From the NCBI RefSeq assembly GCF_003385215.1, contig NZ_PQHW01000012.1:29093-93092 (forward strand): DNA of 64,000 bases, in the 5' to 3' direction. The notes beneath the pieces were generated by a model, which saw only the letters and a program-made list of their open reading frames with translations, searched no databases and was not told where the DNA came from. A program made the translations under genes and the position numbers. Positions 9,526-19,497 of this stretch are shown in pieces (positions within the stretch are counted from its first letter, which is position 1; each line of letters opens with the position of its first letter). The stretch comes from Amycolatopsis thermalba. GTDB taxonomy: Bacteria > Actinomycetota > Actinomycetes > Mycobacteriales > Pseudonocardiaceae.

Positions 9526-10263
9526 ATGACCGAACATTTCGCACCCGTCGTCCGCGGATCCGGTCCCGGCCTGCTGCTCGCCCACGGCGCCGGCGGCAGC
9601 GTCCAGGCGAACTTCGGGCCCATCCTGGACGACCTCGCCCAGACGCACACCGTGGTCGGCCGGGACTACCCGGTGGCGGACCGGCCGTCGCTGGACGGAC
9701 TGGCCGATGCCCTGGTGCAGACGGCGGTGGACGCCGGCGTGGAGCGCTTCACGATCCTCGGCTACTCGCTGGGCACGGCCGTCGCGGTGCGCGCCGTCAC
9801 GCGTCACCCGGAGCGGGTGACCGGGCTGGTGCTGACCGCCGGGTTCGCCCGGCCGTCCAACCAGATGCGGCTCGCCCTCGCGGTGTGGCGCGAGCTGCTC
9901 GACCTCGGGAACGAGGAGCTGCTGGCGAAGTACGTGACCTTCGCCGGGGTCGGCGGGCAGTTCCTGAACGCCCTGACGCCGCGCGAACTCGAGGAAGCGG
10001 TGGCCGGCGTGGTCGTGCCGGATGGCACGGCGGAGCTGGTCGACCTCGTGGCCTCGGTGGACACCACCGCCGAGCTGGGCCGCGTCACCGTGCCGACACG
10101 CGTCATCGGCACCCGCCAGGACGTCCTGGTGCCGATCGACGTGCAGCGCGACCTCGCCGAGGGGATCCCCGGGGCCGAGTACCTGGAGATCGCGAGCGGC
10201 CACTCGATGCAGGCCGAGGCCCGCGACGAGTGGCTCGCCCGGATCCGGGAGTTCCGTCACTGA
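9526..10263 (+). CDS. Alpha/beta-fold hydrolase
   Basis: Cytoplasmic hydrolase of 245 residues with the oxyanion-hole motif LLAHGAGG, the nucleophile elbow GYSLGTAV, an acid in [11 protein letters not shown] and the catalytic histidine in GHSMQ. Substrate unknown. The ATG at 9526 lies only 6 nt after a candidate -10 box and has no Shine-Dalgarno, which suggests a leaderless message under MerR control. The 3' end overlaps the end of prfA by 7 nt (convergent). Confidence 0.88.
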   Translation: MTEHFAPVVRGSGPGLLLAHGAGGSVQANFGPILDDLAQTHTVVGRDYPVADRPSLDGLADALVQTAVDAGVERFTILGYSLGTAVAVRAVTRHPERVTGLVLTAGFARPSNQMRLALAVWRELLDLGNEELLAKYVTFAGVGGQFLNALTPRELEEAVAGVVVPDGTAELVDLVASVDTTAELGRVTVPTRVIGTRQDVLVPIDVQRDLAEGIPGAEYLEIASGHSMQAEARDEWLARIREFRH

Positions 10264-11327
10264 CCGGCCGAGGCCAGCCGCTCCTCGCGGTCGGCGGCGG
10301 CCAGCGCGTCCAGCACGGCGTCGAGGTCGCCGTCGAGGACCTGGTCCAGGTTGTACGCCTTGTAGTTCACCCGGTGGTCGGAGATCCGGTTCTCCGGGAA
10401 GTTGTAGGTGCGCACCCGCTCGGAGCGGTCGACCGTGCGGACCTGCGACTTGCGGGCGTCGGCGGCCTTGGCGGCGGCCTCTTCCTCCGCCATGGCCTGC
10501 AGCCGCGCCTGCAGCACCTGGATGGCGCGCGCGCGGTTCTGGATCTGCGACTTCTCGTTCTGGCAGGACACGACGATCCCGGTGGGCAGGTGGGTCACCC
10601 GCACGGCCGAGTCGGTGGTGTTGACGCTCTGCCCGCCGGGGCCGGACGACCGGAACACGTCGATGCGCAGGTCGTTCGGGTCGATCTCGACCTCGACCTC
10701 CTCCGGCTCCGGGTAGATCAGGACGCCCGCGGCGGAGGTGTGGATCCGGCCCTGTGACTCGGTCGCCGGGACGCGCTGCACGCGGTGCACGCCACCCTCG
10801 AACTTCAGCCGCGCCCAGACCCCGTCGGCATCCGTTCCCTTGCTCTTCACCGCGACTGTGACGTCCTTGTAGCCGCCCAGGTCGGAGTGCACCGCGTCGA
10901 GCACCTCGGCCTTCCAGCCGTGCCGCTCCGCGTAGCGCAGGTACATGCGCAGCAGGTCGCCGGCGAACAGGGCGGACTCCTCGCCGCCCTCACCGGACTT
11001 GATCTCCATCAGCACGTCCGAGCCGTCGTACGGGTCGCGCGGCAGCAGCAGCTCCGTCAGCCGGGACTCCAGCTGCGGGATGCGCGCGGCGATCTCCTCG
11101 GCCTCGGCGGCGAACGTGGAGTCCTCGTCGGCCAGCTCGCGCGCCGTGCCGAGGTCGTCCCGGGCCTGGTCCAGCTCGTTGATGACCTTGACGATCGGGC
11201 TCAGCTCGGCGTAGCGGCGGCCGAGTTTGCGCGCCCGGCCCTGGTCGGCGTGCACGGCCGGATCCGCCAGCTGCTTCTCCAGCTCGGCGTACTCGTCGAG
11301 CAGCACGTGCAGGGAGGACGAATCCAC
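10257..11327 (-). CDS. prfA: Peptide chain release factor 1
   Basis: Recognises UAA and UAG stop codons and triggers peptide release. With the GTG start at 11325-11327 the protein has 356 residues, the standard RF1 length. The peptidyl-transferase motif GGQ is at about residues 231-233 ([10 protein letters not shown]) and the RF1-type codon-recognition tripeptide PAT at 187-189. A good ribosome binding site (GAGGAAGG) precedes this GTG; in-frame sequence further upstream reads through rpmE out of frame. Confidence 0.95.
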   Translation of the reverse strand: MDSSSLHVLLDEYAELEKQLADPAVHADQGRARKLGRRYAELSPIVKVINELDQARDDLGTARELADEDSTFAAEAEEIAARIPQLESRLTELLLPRDPYDGSDVLMEIKSGEGGEESALFAGDLLRMYLRYAERHGWKAEVLDAVHSDLGGYKDVTVAVKSKGTDADGVWARLKFEGGVHRVQRVPATESQGRIHTSAAGVLIYPEPEEVEVEIDPNDLRIDVFRSSGPGGQSVNTTDSAVRVTHLPTGIVVSCQNEKSQIQNRARAIQVLQARLQAMAEEEAAAKAADARKSQVRTVDRSERVRTYNFPENRISDHRVNYKAYNLDQVLDGDLDAVLDALAAADREERLASAGQ

Positions 11328-11352
11328 GACCGCACCTTCCTCTCGTTCCGGT

Positions 11353-11396
11353 GACACAAAAGCGGCGCCCACCCCCGGTGGTCGGGAGTGGGCGCC
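11353..11396 (-). terminator. Intrinsic terminator after rpmE
   Basis: GGCGCCCAC (11364-11372) and GTGGGCGCC (11388-11396) form a perfect 9-bp stem, followed on the minus strand by GCTTTTGTG. It lies just after the rpmE stop and before the prfA ribosome binding site, so prfA may depend on readthrough or on its own promoter. Confidence 0.75.
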
Positions 11397-11406
11397 GGTG
11401 GTGAAG

Positions 11407-11637
11407 CTACTTGGCGTCGGCCTTCTTGCCGGCCCGCTTGCCGTAGCGCGCCTCGAAGCGCGCCACCCGGCCGCCGGTGTCCATGATCTTCTGCTTGCCG
11501 GTGTAGAAGGGGTGGCAGTTCGAGCAGATTTCGACCGTGATGGCACCGGAGGTCTTGGTGCTGCGGGTGGTGAAGGTGTTGCCGCAACCACAGGTGACCG
11601 TGGTGGGCACGTACTCGGGGTGGATACCGCTCTTCAT
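11407..11637 (-). CDS. rpmE: 50S ribosomal protein L31 (zinc-binding form)
   Basis: Small ribosomal protein of 76 residues. The cysteines C16, C18, C38 and C41 form the zinc ribbon of the C+ paralogue, so this is the zinc-replete form rather than the zinc-independent rpmE2. Start is the ATG giving [19 protein letters not shown]. It lies between rho and prfA as in other actinobacteria, although a divergent secreted-protein gene has been inserted between rho and rpmE. Confidence 0.96.
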   Translation of the reverse strand: MKSGIHPEYVPTTVTCGCGNTFTTRSTKTSGAITVEICSNCHPFYTGKQKIMDTGGRVARFEARYGKRAGKKADAK

Positions 11638-11776
11638 GGAGTCCTCTCTCGGTGGCCGCCGGGTCCCCGCGGCGTTCTTCGACACGTGGGGTGAACCGGA
11701 GCCGGACGTTAGCGGATTGATTCTGCCAGACGCGCTGACATGCAGGTCAACGCCCCCCGGGCGGCGCATATTCCGG

Positions 11777-11805
11777 GTACGGGACGTGTACGGGTTTTGT
11801 ACGGG
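11777..11805 (+). promoter_or_regulatory. Three GTACGGG direct repeats, 11-bp phased
   Basis: GTACGGG occurs at 11777-11783, 11788-11794 and 11799-11805, exactly 11 bp apart, so all three face the same side of the helix. This layout is typical of OmpR-family response-regulator sites (PhoP, MtrA type). It sits 53 bp before the CHAP/NlpC-like gene, a class MtrA controls in other actinobacteria. The assignment to any one regulator is inference. Confidence 0.4.
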
Positions 11806-11857
11806 CGCGCGGGAGGCTCTCGCCCGAGACCCGGACCCGCCGGGTGAGGAGGAGCCG

Positions 11858-12352
11858 ATGTCCCGCAGCATCAAATCCGTCGCCGTCGCCGCCCTCGCGG
11901 CCGCCGCGCTCACGGTGGTCCCGCTCACGAGCCAGGCCGCCACCCTCGCCGAAGCCCCCAGCAGCGACGTTTCGATCCTCGCCGCGGGTGACGGCACCCC
12001 GTCCGGCGCGGTCGCCTGGTTCAAGGCCCGCATCGGCAGCACCGCCTACCAGGGCTACTGCGAGAAGGCCGTGGAGAACGCCTACGGCACCACCGGGGTG
12101 TGGGCCTCGGCCAACGCGCACTGGAACGGTGCCAGCCCCAAGCACGCCGGTGACCGCAACCCGCCGCTGGGCGCGTTCGTGTACTGGAACATCGCCTCGC
12201 CCTACGGGCACGTCGGCATCTCCGACGGCGCCGGCGGCTTCTACGCGACCAGCGTCGGCGGCAAGATCGGGCACGTCACCAAGGCCCAAGGCGGCTACAG
12301 CTACTACAGCAACTACCGCGGCTGGACCCCGGCGGCGGTCCCGCACCGCTAG
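11858..12352 (+). CDS. Secreted CHAP/NlpC-like small cell-wall protein
   Basis: A 164-residue exported protein. An Ala-rich signal peptide ([20 protein letters not shown]...SQA) precedes a short papain-like domain: the candidate nucleophile is Cys in [14 protein letters not shown] and the candidate histidine is in [11 protein letters not shown]. These suggest a CHAP or NlpC/P60-type peptidoglycan amidase or peptidase. No wall-binding repeat is present. A strong ribosome binding site (GAGGAGGA) fixes the ATG at 11858. It is inserted between rpmE and rho on the opposite strand and ends at a bidirectional terminator. Confidence 0.8.
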   Translation: MSRSIKSVAVAALAAAALTVVPLTSQAATLAEAPSSDVSILAAGDGTPSGAVAWFKARIGSTAYQGYCEKAVENAYGTTGVWASANAHWNGASPKHAGDRNPPLGAFVYWNIASPYGHVGISDGAGGFYATSVGGKIGHVTKAQGGYSYYSNYRGWTPAAVPHR

Positions 12353-12362
12353 GACGACGCGA

Positions 12363-12399
12363 AAACGGCCACCCTTCCCGGCGGGGAGGGTGGCCGTTT
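12363..12399. terminator. Bidirectional terminator between the secreted protein gene and rho
   Basis: AAACGGCCACCCT (12363-12375) pairs with AGGGTGGCCGTTT (12387-12399), and three more G-C pairs plus a G-T pair extend the stem to 17 bp around a 3-nt loop. Flanking A and T runs serve both strands. It separates the convergent gene ends at 12352 (+) and 12416 (-). Confidence 0.88.
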
Positions 12400-12415
12400 C
12401 GCCGGCTACGAACGA

Positions 12416-14410
12416 TCAGTCGTCGTCGGACGCCAGAGCCGTCTTGCTGACCTGCATCAGGAACTCGATGTTGGTCTTGGTCTTGCGCAGGCGGGACAGC
12501 AGCAGGTCGATGGCCTGCTGCGAGTCCAGCGCGTGCAGGACCCGGTGCAGCTTGTGCGTGACCGCCAGCTCGTCCGGCGAGAGCAGCAGCTCCTCCTTGC
12601 GGGTGCCGGACGGGTTGACGTCCACCGCCGGGAAGACGCGCCGCTCGGCGATCTTGCGGTCGAGCTTGAGCTCGGCGTTGCCGGTGCCCTTGAACTCCTC
12701 GAAGATCACCGTGTCACCGGTGGACCCGGTCTCGACCATCGCCGTGGCGAAGATCGTCAGCGAGCCGCCGTTCTCGATGTTGCGCGCCGCGCCGAGGAAG
12801 CGCTTCGGCGGGAACAACGCGGTCGAGTCGACACCACCGGAAAGGATTCGGCCGGACGCCGGGGCCGCCAGGTTGTAGGCGCGGCCCAGACGGGTGATCG
12901 AGTCGAGCAGGACCACCACGTCCATGCCCATCTCCACCAGGCGCTTGGCGCGCTCGATGGACAGCTCGGCCACCGAGGTGTGGTCCGACGGCGGGCGGTC
13001 GAAGGTCGAGGCGATGACCTCGCCCTTCACCGACCGCTGCATGTCGGTGACCTCTTCCGGACGCTCGTCGACGAGAACGACCATCAGGTGGCACTCGGGG
13101 TTGTTCGTGGTGATCGCGTTCGCGATGTCCTGCATGATCGTGGTCTTGCCCGCCTTCGGCGGCGACACGATCAGGGCGCGCTGCCCCTTGCCGACCGGCA
13201 TGACCAGGTCGATCACGCGGGTGGTCAGCTTGTGCGGTTCGGTCTCCAGGCGCAGCCGCTCGTTGGGGTAGAGCGGGGTCAGCTTGGTGAACTCGGGGCG
13301 GCGCTTGGCCTCCTCCGGGTCCAGGCCGTTGACGCTGTCGACGCGCACCAGCGGGTTGAACTTCTGGCGCTGCTGCTCGCCCTCGCGCGGCTGCTTGACC
13401 ACACCGGTGATGGCGTCACCGCGGCGCAGGCCGTGCTTGCGGACCAGCGACAGCGACACGTACACGTCGTTCGGCCCGGGCAGGTAGCCCGAGGTGCGCA
13501 CGAACGCGTAGTTGTCCAGGACGTCGAGGATGCCGGCGACCGGCAGCAGCACGTCGTCCTCGCGGATCTCGGTGTCCGCGCCGCCCTCACCCCGGTTGCC
13601 ACCACGGCGGCGGCGGTCCCGGAACCGGCGGCCGCGACGGCCGCCCTCGTCGTCGTCCGCGTTGTTCTGGCCGCCACCGGAGTTCTGGCCGCCGCCCGCG
13701 TTCTGCTTGGACTGGCCGCCACCGGAGCCGGAGTCCCGGTTGTTCTGCCTGCGCTGGTCGCCACCGCCCTGCTGGGACTGGTCGCCACCGCGCTGCGGGT
13801 CGTTGCCGCCGCGCTGCTCGCGCTGGTCGCCGCCGCCGCGGTTGTCGTTGCCGCCGCGGTTGTCGTTGCCGCCGCGGTTGTCCGGGCTGCCTGCGGCGCG
13901 GTTCGCGCCACGGCGACGGCGGGCGCCGCCCTCGCGCCGCGGGCCGTCCTCGGCCTGCTGGGGCGCCTCGGCGCCGTTCCCGGGCTTGTCGGCCGGAGCG
14001 GGCTTGTCGGCCTTCTCCACCACCGGAGCGGGCTTCTCGGCCGGCGCCTCGGCCTGCCGGGGCGCCTTCTCGGCGGGCTTGGTCTGCGCAGACTCGGTCT
14101 GGGCAGACTCGGCCTGGGCAGGAGCCTCCACCTTCGCGGCGATGCCGTCGAGGGGCAGGGTCTCGTCGGCGGCGCGCTTGCGCGGGGCCTTGCCCTGGCG
14201 CTCGCGGATCGCGGCGATCAGGTCGCCCTTGCGCATCCCCTTCGTGTCGCCGATGCCCAGCTGGGTGGCGAGTTCCCGCAGGTCGGCGATCACCATGCCG
14301 GACAGGCCGCCACTGCGGCGCTTCGGCGCGGCGGTGCCGTTGCTCTCCCCTGGCTCAGCGTTCGTCGCGGCGGCCGCCACGTCGCCGCTCAAAAGATCGG
14401 TGTTGCTCAC
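12416..14410 (-). CDS. rho: Transcription termination factor Rho with large low-complexity insertion
   Basis: Hexameric RNA helicase that ends transcription. With the GTG start at 14408-14410 (preceded by AGGAAGG) it has 664 residues, against 419 in E. coli. The N-terminal Rho-N helix bundle (LSGMVIADLRELATQLGI) is followed by a 200-residue disordered stretch: first Ala/Pro/Lys, then repeats of RGGND and NRGG, ending in an Arg-rich tract (RRGRRFRDRRRRGGN). The RNA-binding fold and the ATPase follow (SPPKAGKTT near residue 415). Such insertions occur in other high-GC actinobacterial Rho proteins and may bind RNA or drive condensation. Confidence 0.96.
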   Translation of the reverse strand: MSNTDLLSGDVAAAATNAEPGESNGTAAPKRRSGGLSGMVIADLRELATQLGIGDTKGMRKGDLIAAIRERQGKAPRKRAADETLPLDGIAAKVEAPAQAESAQTESAQTKPAEKAPRQAEAPAEKPAPVVEKADKPAPADKPGNGAEAPQQAEDGPRREGGARRRRGANRAAGSPDNRGGNDNRGGNDNRGGGDQREQRGGNDPQRGGDQSQQGGGDQRRQNNRDSGSGGGQSKQNAGGGQNSGGGQNNADDDEGGRRGRRFRDRRRRGGNRGEGGADTEIREDDVLLPVAGILDVLDNYAFVRTSGYLPGPNDVYVSLSLVRKHGLRRGDAITGVVKQPREGEQQRQKFNPLVRVDSVNGLDPEEAKRRPEFTKLTPLYPNERLRLETEPHKLTTRVIDLVMPVGKGQRALIVSPPKAGKTTIMQDIANAITTNNPECHLMVVLVDERPEEVTDMQRSVKGEVIASTFDRPPSDHTSVAELSIERAKRLVEMGMDVVVLLDSITRLGRAYNLAAPASGRILSGGVDSTALFPPKRFLGAARNIENGGSLTIFATAMVETGSTGDTVIFEEFKGTGNAELKLDRKIAERRVFPAVDVNPSGTRKEELLLSPDELAVTHKLHRVLHALDSQQAIDLLLSRLRKTKTNIEFLMQVSKTALASDDD

Positions 14411-14802
14411 ACATGTCCTTCCTGACCGATCCACGCCTCCAGGTGGATCAGCGGACTACCGCCCGCGTCCGATCGCGGAACGGTCTGCTCCTGCCCGGTG
14501 TGGCTTCCCCGGCCGGGACACGCGGGTCACAGCGGCCGGGCCGCCACACGGGGTTCTCGCGTGTTCCTGGTGGAACGCGCCGAATTCGTGTCACCGTAGC
14601 TACCGGAAACCCGCCTAGGTCAATCCCTGCACCAGCTATGCGGAATTATCGACTCAACGAGAGAATACGATCCGGGATGGAACCCCCGGGACCGACACCG
14701 GGTGCGGATTGCGCGCGGTGATCGAACGCCCCCGAGGGTAGACCGACCGGGCACGAGGTGCAACAACCACCCCCCGGCGTGCCGCGAATCTCCGCACGGA
14801 AT
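14411..14802 (-). other. Gene-free rho leader and promoter region
   Basis: A 392-nt gap between thrB and rho. On the minus strand TTGACC (14618-14623) is followed by TAGCTA (14597-14602, 15-nt spacer) or TACGGT (14593-14598, 19-nt spacer), a tentative rho promoter giving a leader of about 180 nt. Rho genes often have long autoregulated leaders. No open frame in the gap looks like a gene. Confidence 0.4.
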
Positions 14803-15684
14803 CTACCGGCCCGTGACCTGAACCCCGGTCTGGTCGACCGGCAGCTCGATGACTTCGAACCCTGCAACGTCCACGGCGGCCGGAATTATTCCGTCGACCG
14901 TGAGCGCCAGCACGGTCGGGCCGGCGCCGGACACCGTCGCCGCGACCCCGGCGGCCCGCAGCTCGCGCACCAGGCGCCCGGTCGCCGGGTAGGCGGGGGC
15001 GCGGTAGTCCTGGTGCAGGCGGTCCTCGGTGGCCGGCAGCAGCAGCGACGGGTCGCTGGTCAGGGCGTGCACCGCCAGCGCCGCGCGGCCGGCGGAGAAC
15101 GCGGCGTCGGGATGCGGCACCTGCGCCGGCAGCAGCCCGCGCGTCGCCTCGGTCGACGACTTCACCGACGGCACGGCCACGACCGGGCGGATCGACGGGT
15201 GCGGCGTCAGCCGTTCGGCGTGGAAGCGGCCCTTCTCACACCACGCCAGGACGAAACCACCCAGCAGGCTGGCGGCGGCGTTGTCCGCGTGCCCCTCGAA
15301 CTCGGCGGCCAGCTGGACCGCGTCGCCGTCCAGGGACCGGCCCGCCAGGGCGTACCCGGCGGCGATCCCGGAGACCACCGCCGCGGCCGACGACCCGAGC
15401 CCGCGCGCGTGCGGGATCTTGTTGAAGCACCGCAGATGCAGCCCCGGCGGCGTGACGCCGAGGTGCTCGCACGCGCGCCGCAGCGCCCGCACCACCAGGT
15501 GCGTCTCGTCGGTCGGCACGTCCTCGACCCCGCCGGCCCCGGCGTCGAACACCTCGACCTTGAGACCGGCGTCGGTGACCTGCACCTCGACGACGTCGTG
15601 CAGCGCGAGCGCCAGCCCGAGCGCGTCGAAGCCCGGGCCGAGGTTCGCGCTCGACGCCGGGACGGTCACCTTCAACGCGGTCAC
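14803..15684 (-). CDS. thrB: Homoserine kinase
   Basis: Phosphorylates homoserine for threonine synthesis. The 293-residue GHMP-kinase starts at a GTG overlapping the thrC stop as GTGA (15681-15684), reading [20 protein letters not shown], which contains the family N-terminal motif. The GHMP glycine-rich ATP loop is [13 protein letters not shown]. Longer upstream reading in this frame passes through thrC and is spurious. It is the last gene of the lysA-hom-thrC-thrB unit. Confidence 0.95.
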   Translation of the reverse strand: MTALKVTVPASSANLGPGFDALGLALALHDVVEVQVTDAGLKVEVFDAGAGGVEDVPTDETHLVVRALRRACEHLGVTPPGLHLRCFNKIPHARGLGSSAAAVVSGIAAGYALAGRSLDGDAVQLAAEFEGHADNAAASLLGGFVLAWCEKGRFHAERLTPHPSIRPVVAVPSVKSSTEATRGLLPAQVPHPDAAFSAGRAALAVHALTSDPSLLLPATEDRLHQDYRAPAYPATGRLVRELRAAGVAATVSGAGPTVLALTVDGIIPAAVDVAGFEVIELPVDQTGVQVTGR

Positions 15685-16745
15685 GTCAGCTCCAGCGCGG
15701 CGGCCACCGCCCGCGGGTCCACCGCCAGCGGCTCGACCTCGACGTTGCCCTCCAGCGCGGTGCCCGGGTCCTTGAGGCCGTGGCCGGTGACGGTGCACAC
15801 CACGGTCGACCCCTTCGGCAGACGGCCGTCGGCGGCGGTGGCGAGCAGGCCCGCGAAGCTGGTCGCCGACGCCGGCTCGACGAACACGCCCTCCTTGCTG
15901 GCCAGCAGCCGGTACGCGGCGAGGATCTGCTCGTCGGTCACCGCCTCGAACAGGCCGCCGGAGGCGTTCTTCGCCTTGACCGCGCCCTCCCACGAGGCCG
16001 GGCTGCCGACGCGGATCGCGGTCGCGATGGTCTCCGGCTCGGGCACCGGCTCACCCTTGACCAGCGGCGCGGCGCCGGCCGCCTGGAACCCGAACATGCG
16101 CGGGGTGTTCTTCACCACACCGTCGGCGGCGTACTCGGAGTACCCGGCCCAGTAGGCGGTGATGTTGCCCGCGTTGCCCACCGGCAGGCAGTGGATGTCC
16201 GGCGCCTCGCCGAGCACGTCGCAGATCTCCCAGGCGGCGGTCTTCTGACCGATCAGCCGCACCGGGTTGACCGAGTTGACCAGCGTGACCGGGTGGTCGA
16301 TCGCGGTCTTGCGGGCCAGCTCCAGGCAGTCGTCGAAGTTGCCGTCGATCTGCAGGATGCGGGCGCCGTGCAGGATGGCCTGCGCGAGCTTGCCCATCGC
16401 GATCTTGCCCTGCGGGATGAGGACCGCGCAGGTCAGGCCGGCGCGCGCGGCGTAGGCCGCGGCCGAGGCCGAGGTGTTGCCGGTGGAGGCGCAGATGACC
16501 GCCTGCAGGCCGCTGGCCTTGGCGTGGGTGATCGCCACCGTCATGCCGCGGTCCTTGAACGACCCGGTGGGGTTGGCGCCCTCGACCTTGAGGTAGACCG
16601 TCGAGCCGGTCAGCTCGGACAGGTGCGGGGCGGGCATCAGCGGCGTGTTGCCCTCGCCGAGGGTGATGACCTCCGCCCCGGCCGGCACCGGTACCCGGTC
16701 GGCGTACGCCTCGATGATCCCGGGCCAGCCGGCCTTCGCAGTCAT
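15681..16745 (-). CDS. thrC: Threonine synthase
   Basis: PLP enzyme converting O-phosphohomoserine to threonine. The 354-residue protein has the PLP lysine in GSFKDRGM and the phosphate-binding glycine loop later (GNAGN). Length fits the short bacterial class. Both ends overlap neighbours by 4 nt (ATGA with hom, GTGA with thrB), so translation of the three genes is coupled. Confidence 0.96.
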   Translation of the reverse strand: MTAKAGWPGIIEAYADRVPVPAGAEVITLGEGNTPLMPAPHLSELTGSTVYLKVEGANPTGSFKDRGMTVAITHAKASGLQAVICASTGNTSASAAAYAARAGLTCAVLIPQGKIAMGKLAQAILHGARILQIDGNFDDCLELARKTAIDHPVTLVNSVNPVRLIGQKTAAWEICDVLGEAPDIHCLPVGNAGNITAYWAGYSEYAADGVVKNTPRMFGFQAAGAAPLVKGEPVPEPETIATAIRVGSPASWEGAVKAKNASGGLFEAVTDEQILAAYRLLASKEGVFVEPASATSFAGLLATAADGRLPKGSTVVCTVTGHGLKDPGTALEGNVEVEPLAVDPRAVAAALELT

Positions 16746-18058
16746 GAATCCTCGCCTTCCACCCGCATCACGCTCACGACCTCGTTGACGACGTCCATTT
16801 TCCCGATGGCCTCGACGGTCGCCTCCAGCGCCGCGTCCGGTGCGAGGTGCGTCACGATGACCAGGCTGGCCGTGTCGTGCCGGTCACGCTGCCGGACCGC
16901 GGCGATGCTCACCTCGTGCGCCGCGAACACCTGCGCGACCTGGGCGAGGACACCCGGCTTGTCGGCGACGTCGAGGCTGACGTGGTAGCGCGTCGGGGTC
17001 TGGCCCATCGGCCGCACCGGCAGCTGGGCGTGCGCCGACTCGCGCGGGCCGCGGCCGCCGACCACCCGGTTGCGGGCCACCGCGACCAGGTCGCCGAGCA
17101 CCGCGCTGGCCGTCGGCGCGCCACCGGCACCCTGGCCGTAGAACATCAGGCTGCCCGCCGCGTCGGCCTCGACGAACACCGCGTTGAACGCGCCGCCCAC
17201 GTTCGCCAGCGGGTGGGTGCGCGGGATCATCACCGGGTGCACGCGCACCGACACCGACTCGGTGCCGTCCTCGCCCTCGACGCGTTCGCAGATCGAGAGC
17301 AGCTTCACCGTGCGGCCCAGTGCCTTCGCCGCCGCGATGTCGGAGGCCGACACGTTCGAGATGCCCTCGCGGTGCACGTCGGACGCGGTGACGCGGGTGT
17401 GGAAGGCCAGCGAGGCGAGGATGGCCGCCTTGGACGCGGCGTCGTAGCCGTCCACGTCCGCGGTCGGGTCCGCCTCCGCGTAGCCGAGGCGGCTGGCCTC
17501 GTCCAGGGTCTCGGCGTAACCGGCGCCCGTGGAGTCCATCGCGGACAGGATGAAGTTGGTGGTGCCGTTGACGATGCCCATCACCTTGGTGATGCGGTCA
17601 CCGGCCAGCGACTCGCGCAGCGGGCGCAGCAGCGGGATCGCCCCGGCCACCGCGGCCTCGAAGTAGAGGTCGGCGCCGCTGGCGTCGGCCGCCTCGAACA
17701 GCTCCGCGGAGTACTCGGCCAGCAGCGCCTTGTTCGCGGTGACGACCGACTTCCCCTTGCGCAGCGCGGTGAGCAGCCATTCGCGCACCGGGTCGATGCC
17801 GCCGATCAGCTCGACCACGACGTCCACATCGGACTCCACCAGCGCGGCGGCGTCGTTGGTCAGCAGGTGCTGCGGCAGCTCGGGGTGCTTGTCCGGGCGG
17901 CGCACCGCGATGCCGGCCAGCTCGACCGGAGCCCCGGCGCGGGCGGCCAGCTCGTCGGCGTGCTCGGTGAGCAGGCGCGCGACCTCGGTGCCGACCGTGC
18001 CGCAGCCGAGCAGCGCCACGCGCACCGTCTTGCCGTCTACAGTGGACATTTCAGTCAC
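16742..18058 (-). CDS. hom: Homoserine dehydrogenase
   Basis: NAD(P)-dependent reduction of aspartate semialdehyde to homoserine, the branch point to threonine and methionine. The protein has 438 residues: a Rossmann motif at the N-terminus ([19 protein letters not shown]), the catalytic domain, and a C-terminal ACT domain ([20 protein letters not shown]) that usually gives threonine feedback inhibition. The ATG giving [12 protein letters not shown] overlaps the lysA stop. Confidence 0.96.
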   Translation of the reverse strand: MTEMSTVDGKTVRVALLGCGTVGTEVARLLTEHADELAARAGAPVELAGIAVRRPDKHPELPQHLLTNDAAALVESDVDVVVELIGGIDPVREWLLTALRKGKSVVTANKALLAEYSAELFEAADASGADLYFEAAVAGAIPLLRPLRESLAGDRITKVMGIVNGTTNFILSAMDSTGAGYAETLDEASRLGYAEADPTADVDGYDAASKAAILASLAFHTRVTASDVHREGISNVSASDIAAAKALGRTVKLLSICERVEGEDGTESVSVRVHPVMIPRTHPLANVGGAFNAVFVEADAAGSLMFYGQGAGGAPTASAVLGDLVAVARNRVVGGRGPRESAHAQLPVRPMGQTPTRYHVSLDVADKPGVLAQVAQVFAAHEVSIAAVRQRDRHDTASLVIVTHLAPDAALEATVEAIGKMDVVNEVVSVMRVEGEDS

Positions 18059-19491
18059 GACACCTCCAGCTGCAGCATGTCGTCGATCGTCTCGCGGCGC
18101 AGCAGCAGCCGCGCGCTGCCGTTGCGGACCGCGACGACCGCCGGGCGCGGCTGCCGGTTGTAGTTGCTGGCCATGGAGTAGCAGTAGGCGCCCGTCGCGG
18201 CGACGGCGAGCTGGTCGCCCGGGGCGAGGGTGTCGGGCAGCCAGCAGTCCCGCACGACGATGTCGCCGGACTCGCAGTGCTTGCCCACGACGCGGCTCAG
18301 CGCCGCGCCGACCTGGTCGGTGGCCCCGTCGTCACTCGCGCGCGACACCAGCCGGACGTCGTACACCGCGTCGTAGAGCGGCGTGCGGATGTTGTCGCTC
18401 ATGCCGCCGTCCACGCTGACGTAGCGCCGGGACTCGTTGTCCCCCAGCGACACGTCCTTGATGGTGCCCACCTCGTACAGCGTGACGGTGCCCGGACCGG
18501 CGATGGCGCGGCCCGGCTCGCCCGCGATGCGCGGCACCGGCAGCCCGGCGAACTCGCACTCCTTGCGGACGATCTCGCGGATCTGCGTGATCATCTGCGC
18601 CGGCGGCGGCGGGTTGTCCTTGTCGGTGTAGGCGATGCCGAAACCACCGCCGAGGTCCACCAGCGACAGCTGCTCCAGCAGCTGCTCGCCGTGCTCCTTG
18701 ACCAGCTCGGCCATCAGCCCGATGACCCGGCGCGCGGCGACCTCGAAGCCGTCCGCGTCGAAGATCTGCGACCCGATGTGGCTGTGCAGCCCGACCAGGC
18801 GCAGCGACGGCGCGTTGAGCACCCGGCGCACCGCCTCCGCGGCGTCGCCCGCGGCCAGCGAGAAGCCGAACTTCTGGTCCTCGTGGGCGGTCGCGATGAA
18901 CTCGTGCGTGTGCGCCTCGACACCGACCGTGACGCGGATCAGCACCTTCTGCTCGACGTCGAGCCGCGCGGCGACGTCGGCCAGCCGCGCGATCTCGTAG
19001 TAGGAGTCCAGCACGACCGTGCCGACGCCGGCACCGACCGCGGTCTCCAGCTCGGCGACCGACTTGTTGTTGCCGTGGAAGGTGATCCGCTCGGCCGGGA
19101 ACCCGGCGCGCAGCGCGACGGCCAGCTCGCCGCCGCTGGCCACGTCCAGGCTCAGGCCCTGCGCGGCGACCCAGCGGGCCACCTCGGTGCACAGGAACGC
19201 CTTGGCCGCGTAGTGCACCAGCGACGGGTCGTCGAACGCCTCGGCGTACTCGGCGCAGCGCGACTTGAAATCGGCCTCGTCGACGACGAACAGCGGCGTG
19301 CCGTAGGTCTCGGCCAGCTCGCGCACGTCGACGCCGGCGATGCGCACGACGCCGTCCGGGGCGCGGTAGGCGTTGCGCGGCCAGACCTTCGGGTAGAGCC
19401 GGTCGAGCTCGGCGGAACTGGACGGGGGGAAACCGGAGTTGTCGGCGTGCGGGTAGACCTCCGCGTGCCGCGGGCCGGCGGGGTGAGCCAT
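18055..19491 (-). CDS. lysA: Diaminopimelate decarboxylase
   Basis: Last step of lysine synthesis: PLP-dependent decarboxylation of meso-diaminopimelate. The 478-residue fold-III enzyme shows the PLP lysine in [13 protein letters not shown], the glycine-rich phosphate loop in [14 protein letters not shown] and the C-terminal [16 protein letters not shown] region carrying the dimer-interface cysteine. Located 6 nt after argS and overlapping hom by 4 nt, as in Mycobacterium (Rv1293). Confidence 0.96.
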   Translation of the reverse strand: MAHPAGPRHAEVYPHADNSGFPPSSSAELDRLYPKVWPRNAYRAPDGVVRIAGVDVRELAETYGTPLFVVDEADFKSRCAEYAEAFDDPSLVHYAAKAFLCTEVARWVAAQGLSLDVASGGELAVALRAGFPAERITFHGNNKSVAELETAVGAGVGTVVLDSYYEIARLADVAARLDVEQKVLIRVTVGVEAHTHEFIATAHEDQKFGFSLAAGDAAEAVRRVLNAPSLRLVGLHSHIGSQIFDADGFEVAARRVIGLMAELVKEHGEQLLEQLSLVDLGGGFGIAYTDKDNPPPPAQMITQIREIVRKECEFAGLPVPRIAGEPGRAIAGPGTVTLYEVGTIKDVSLGDNESRRYVSVDGGMSDNIRTPLYDAVYDVRLVSRASDDGATDQVGAALSRVVGKHCESGDIVVRDCWLPDTLAPGDQLAVAATGAYCYSMASNYNRQPRPAVVAVRNGSARLLLRRETIDDMLQLEVS

Positions 19492-19497
19492 GAGGGG

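Noticed and set aside
11640..11857. ydaO/c-di-AMP riboswitch before the secreted wall protein
   Set aside because: Such switches precede some actinomycete wall hydrolase genes, but I see no matching conserved core here, only the phased GTACGGG repeats.
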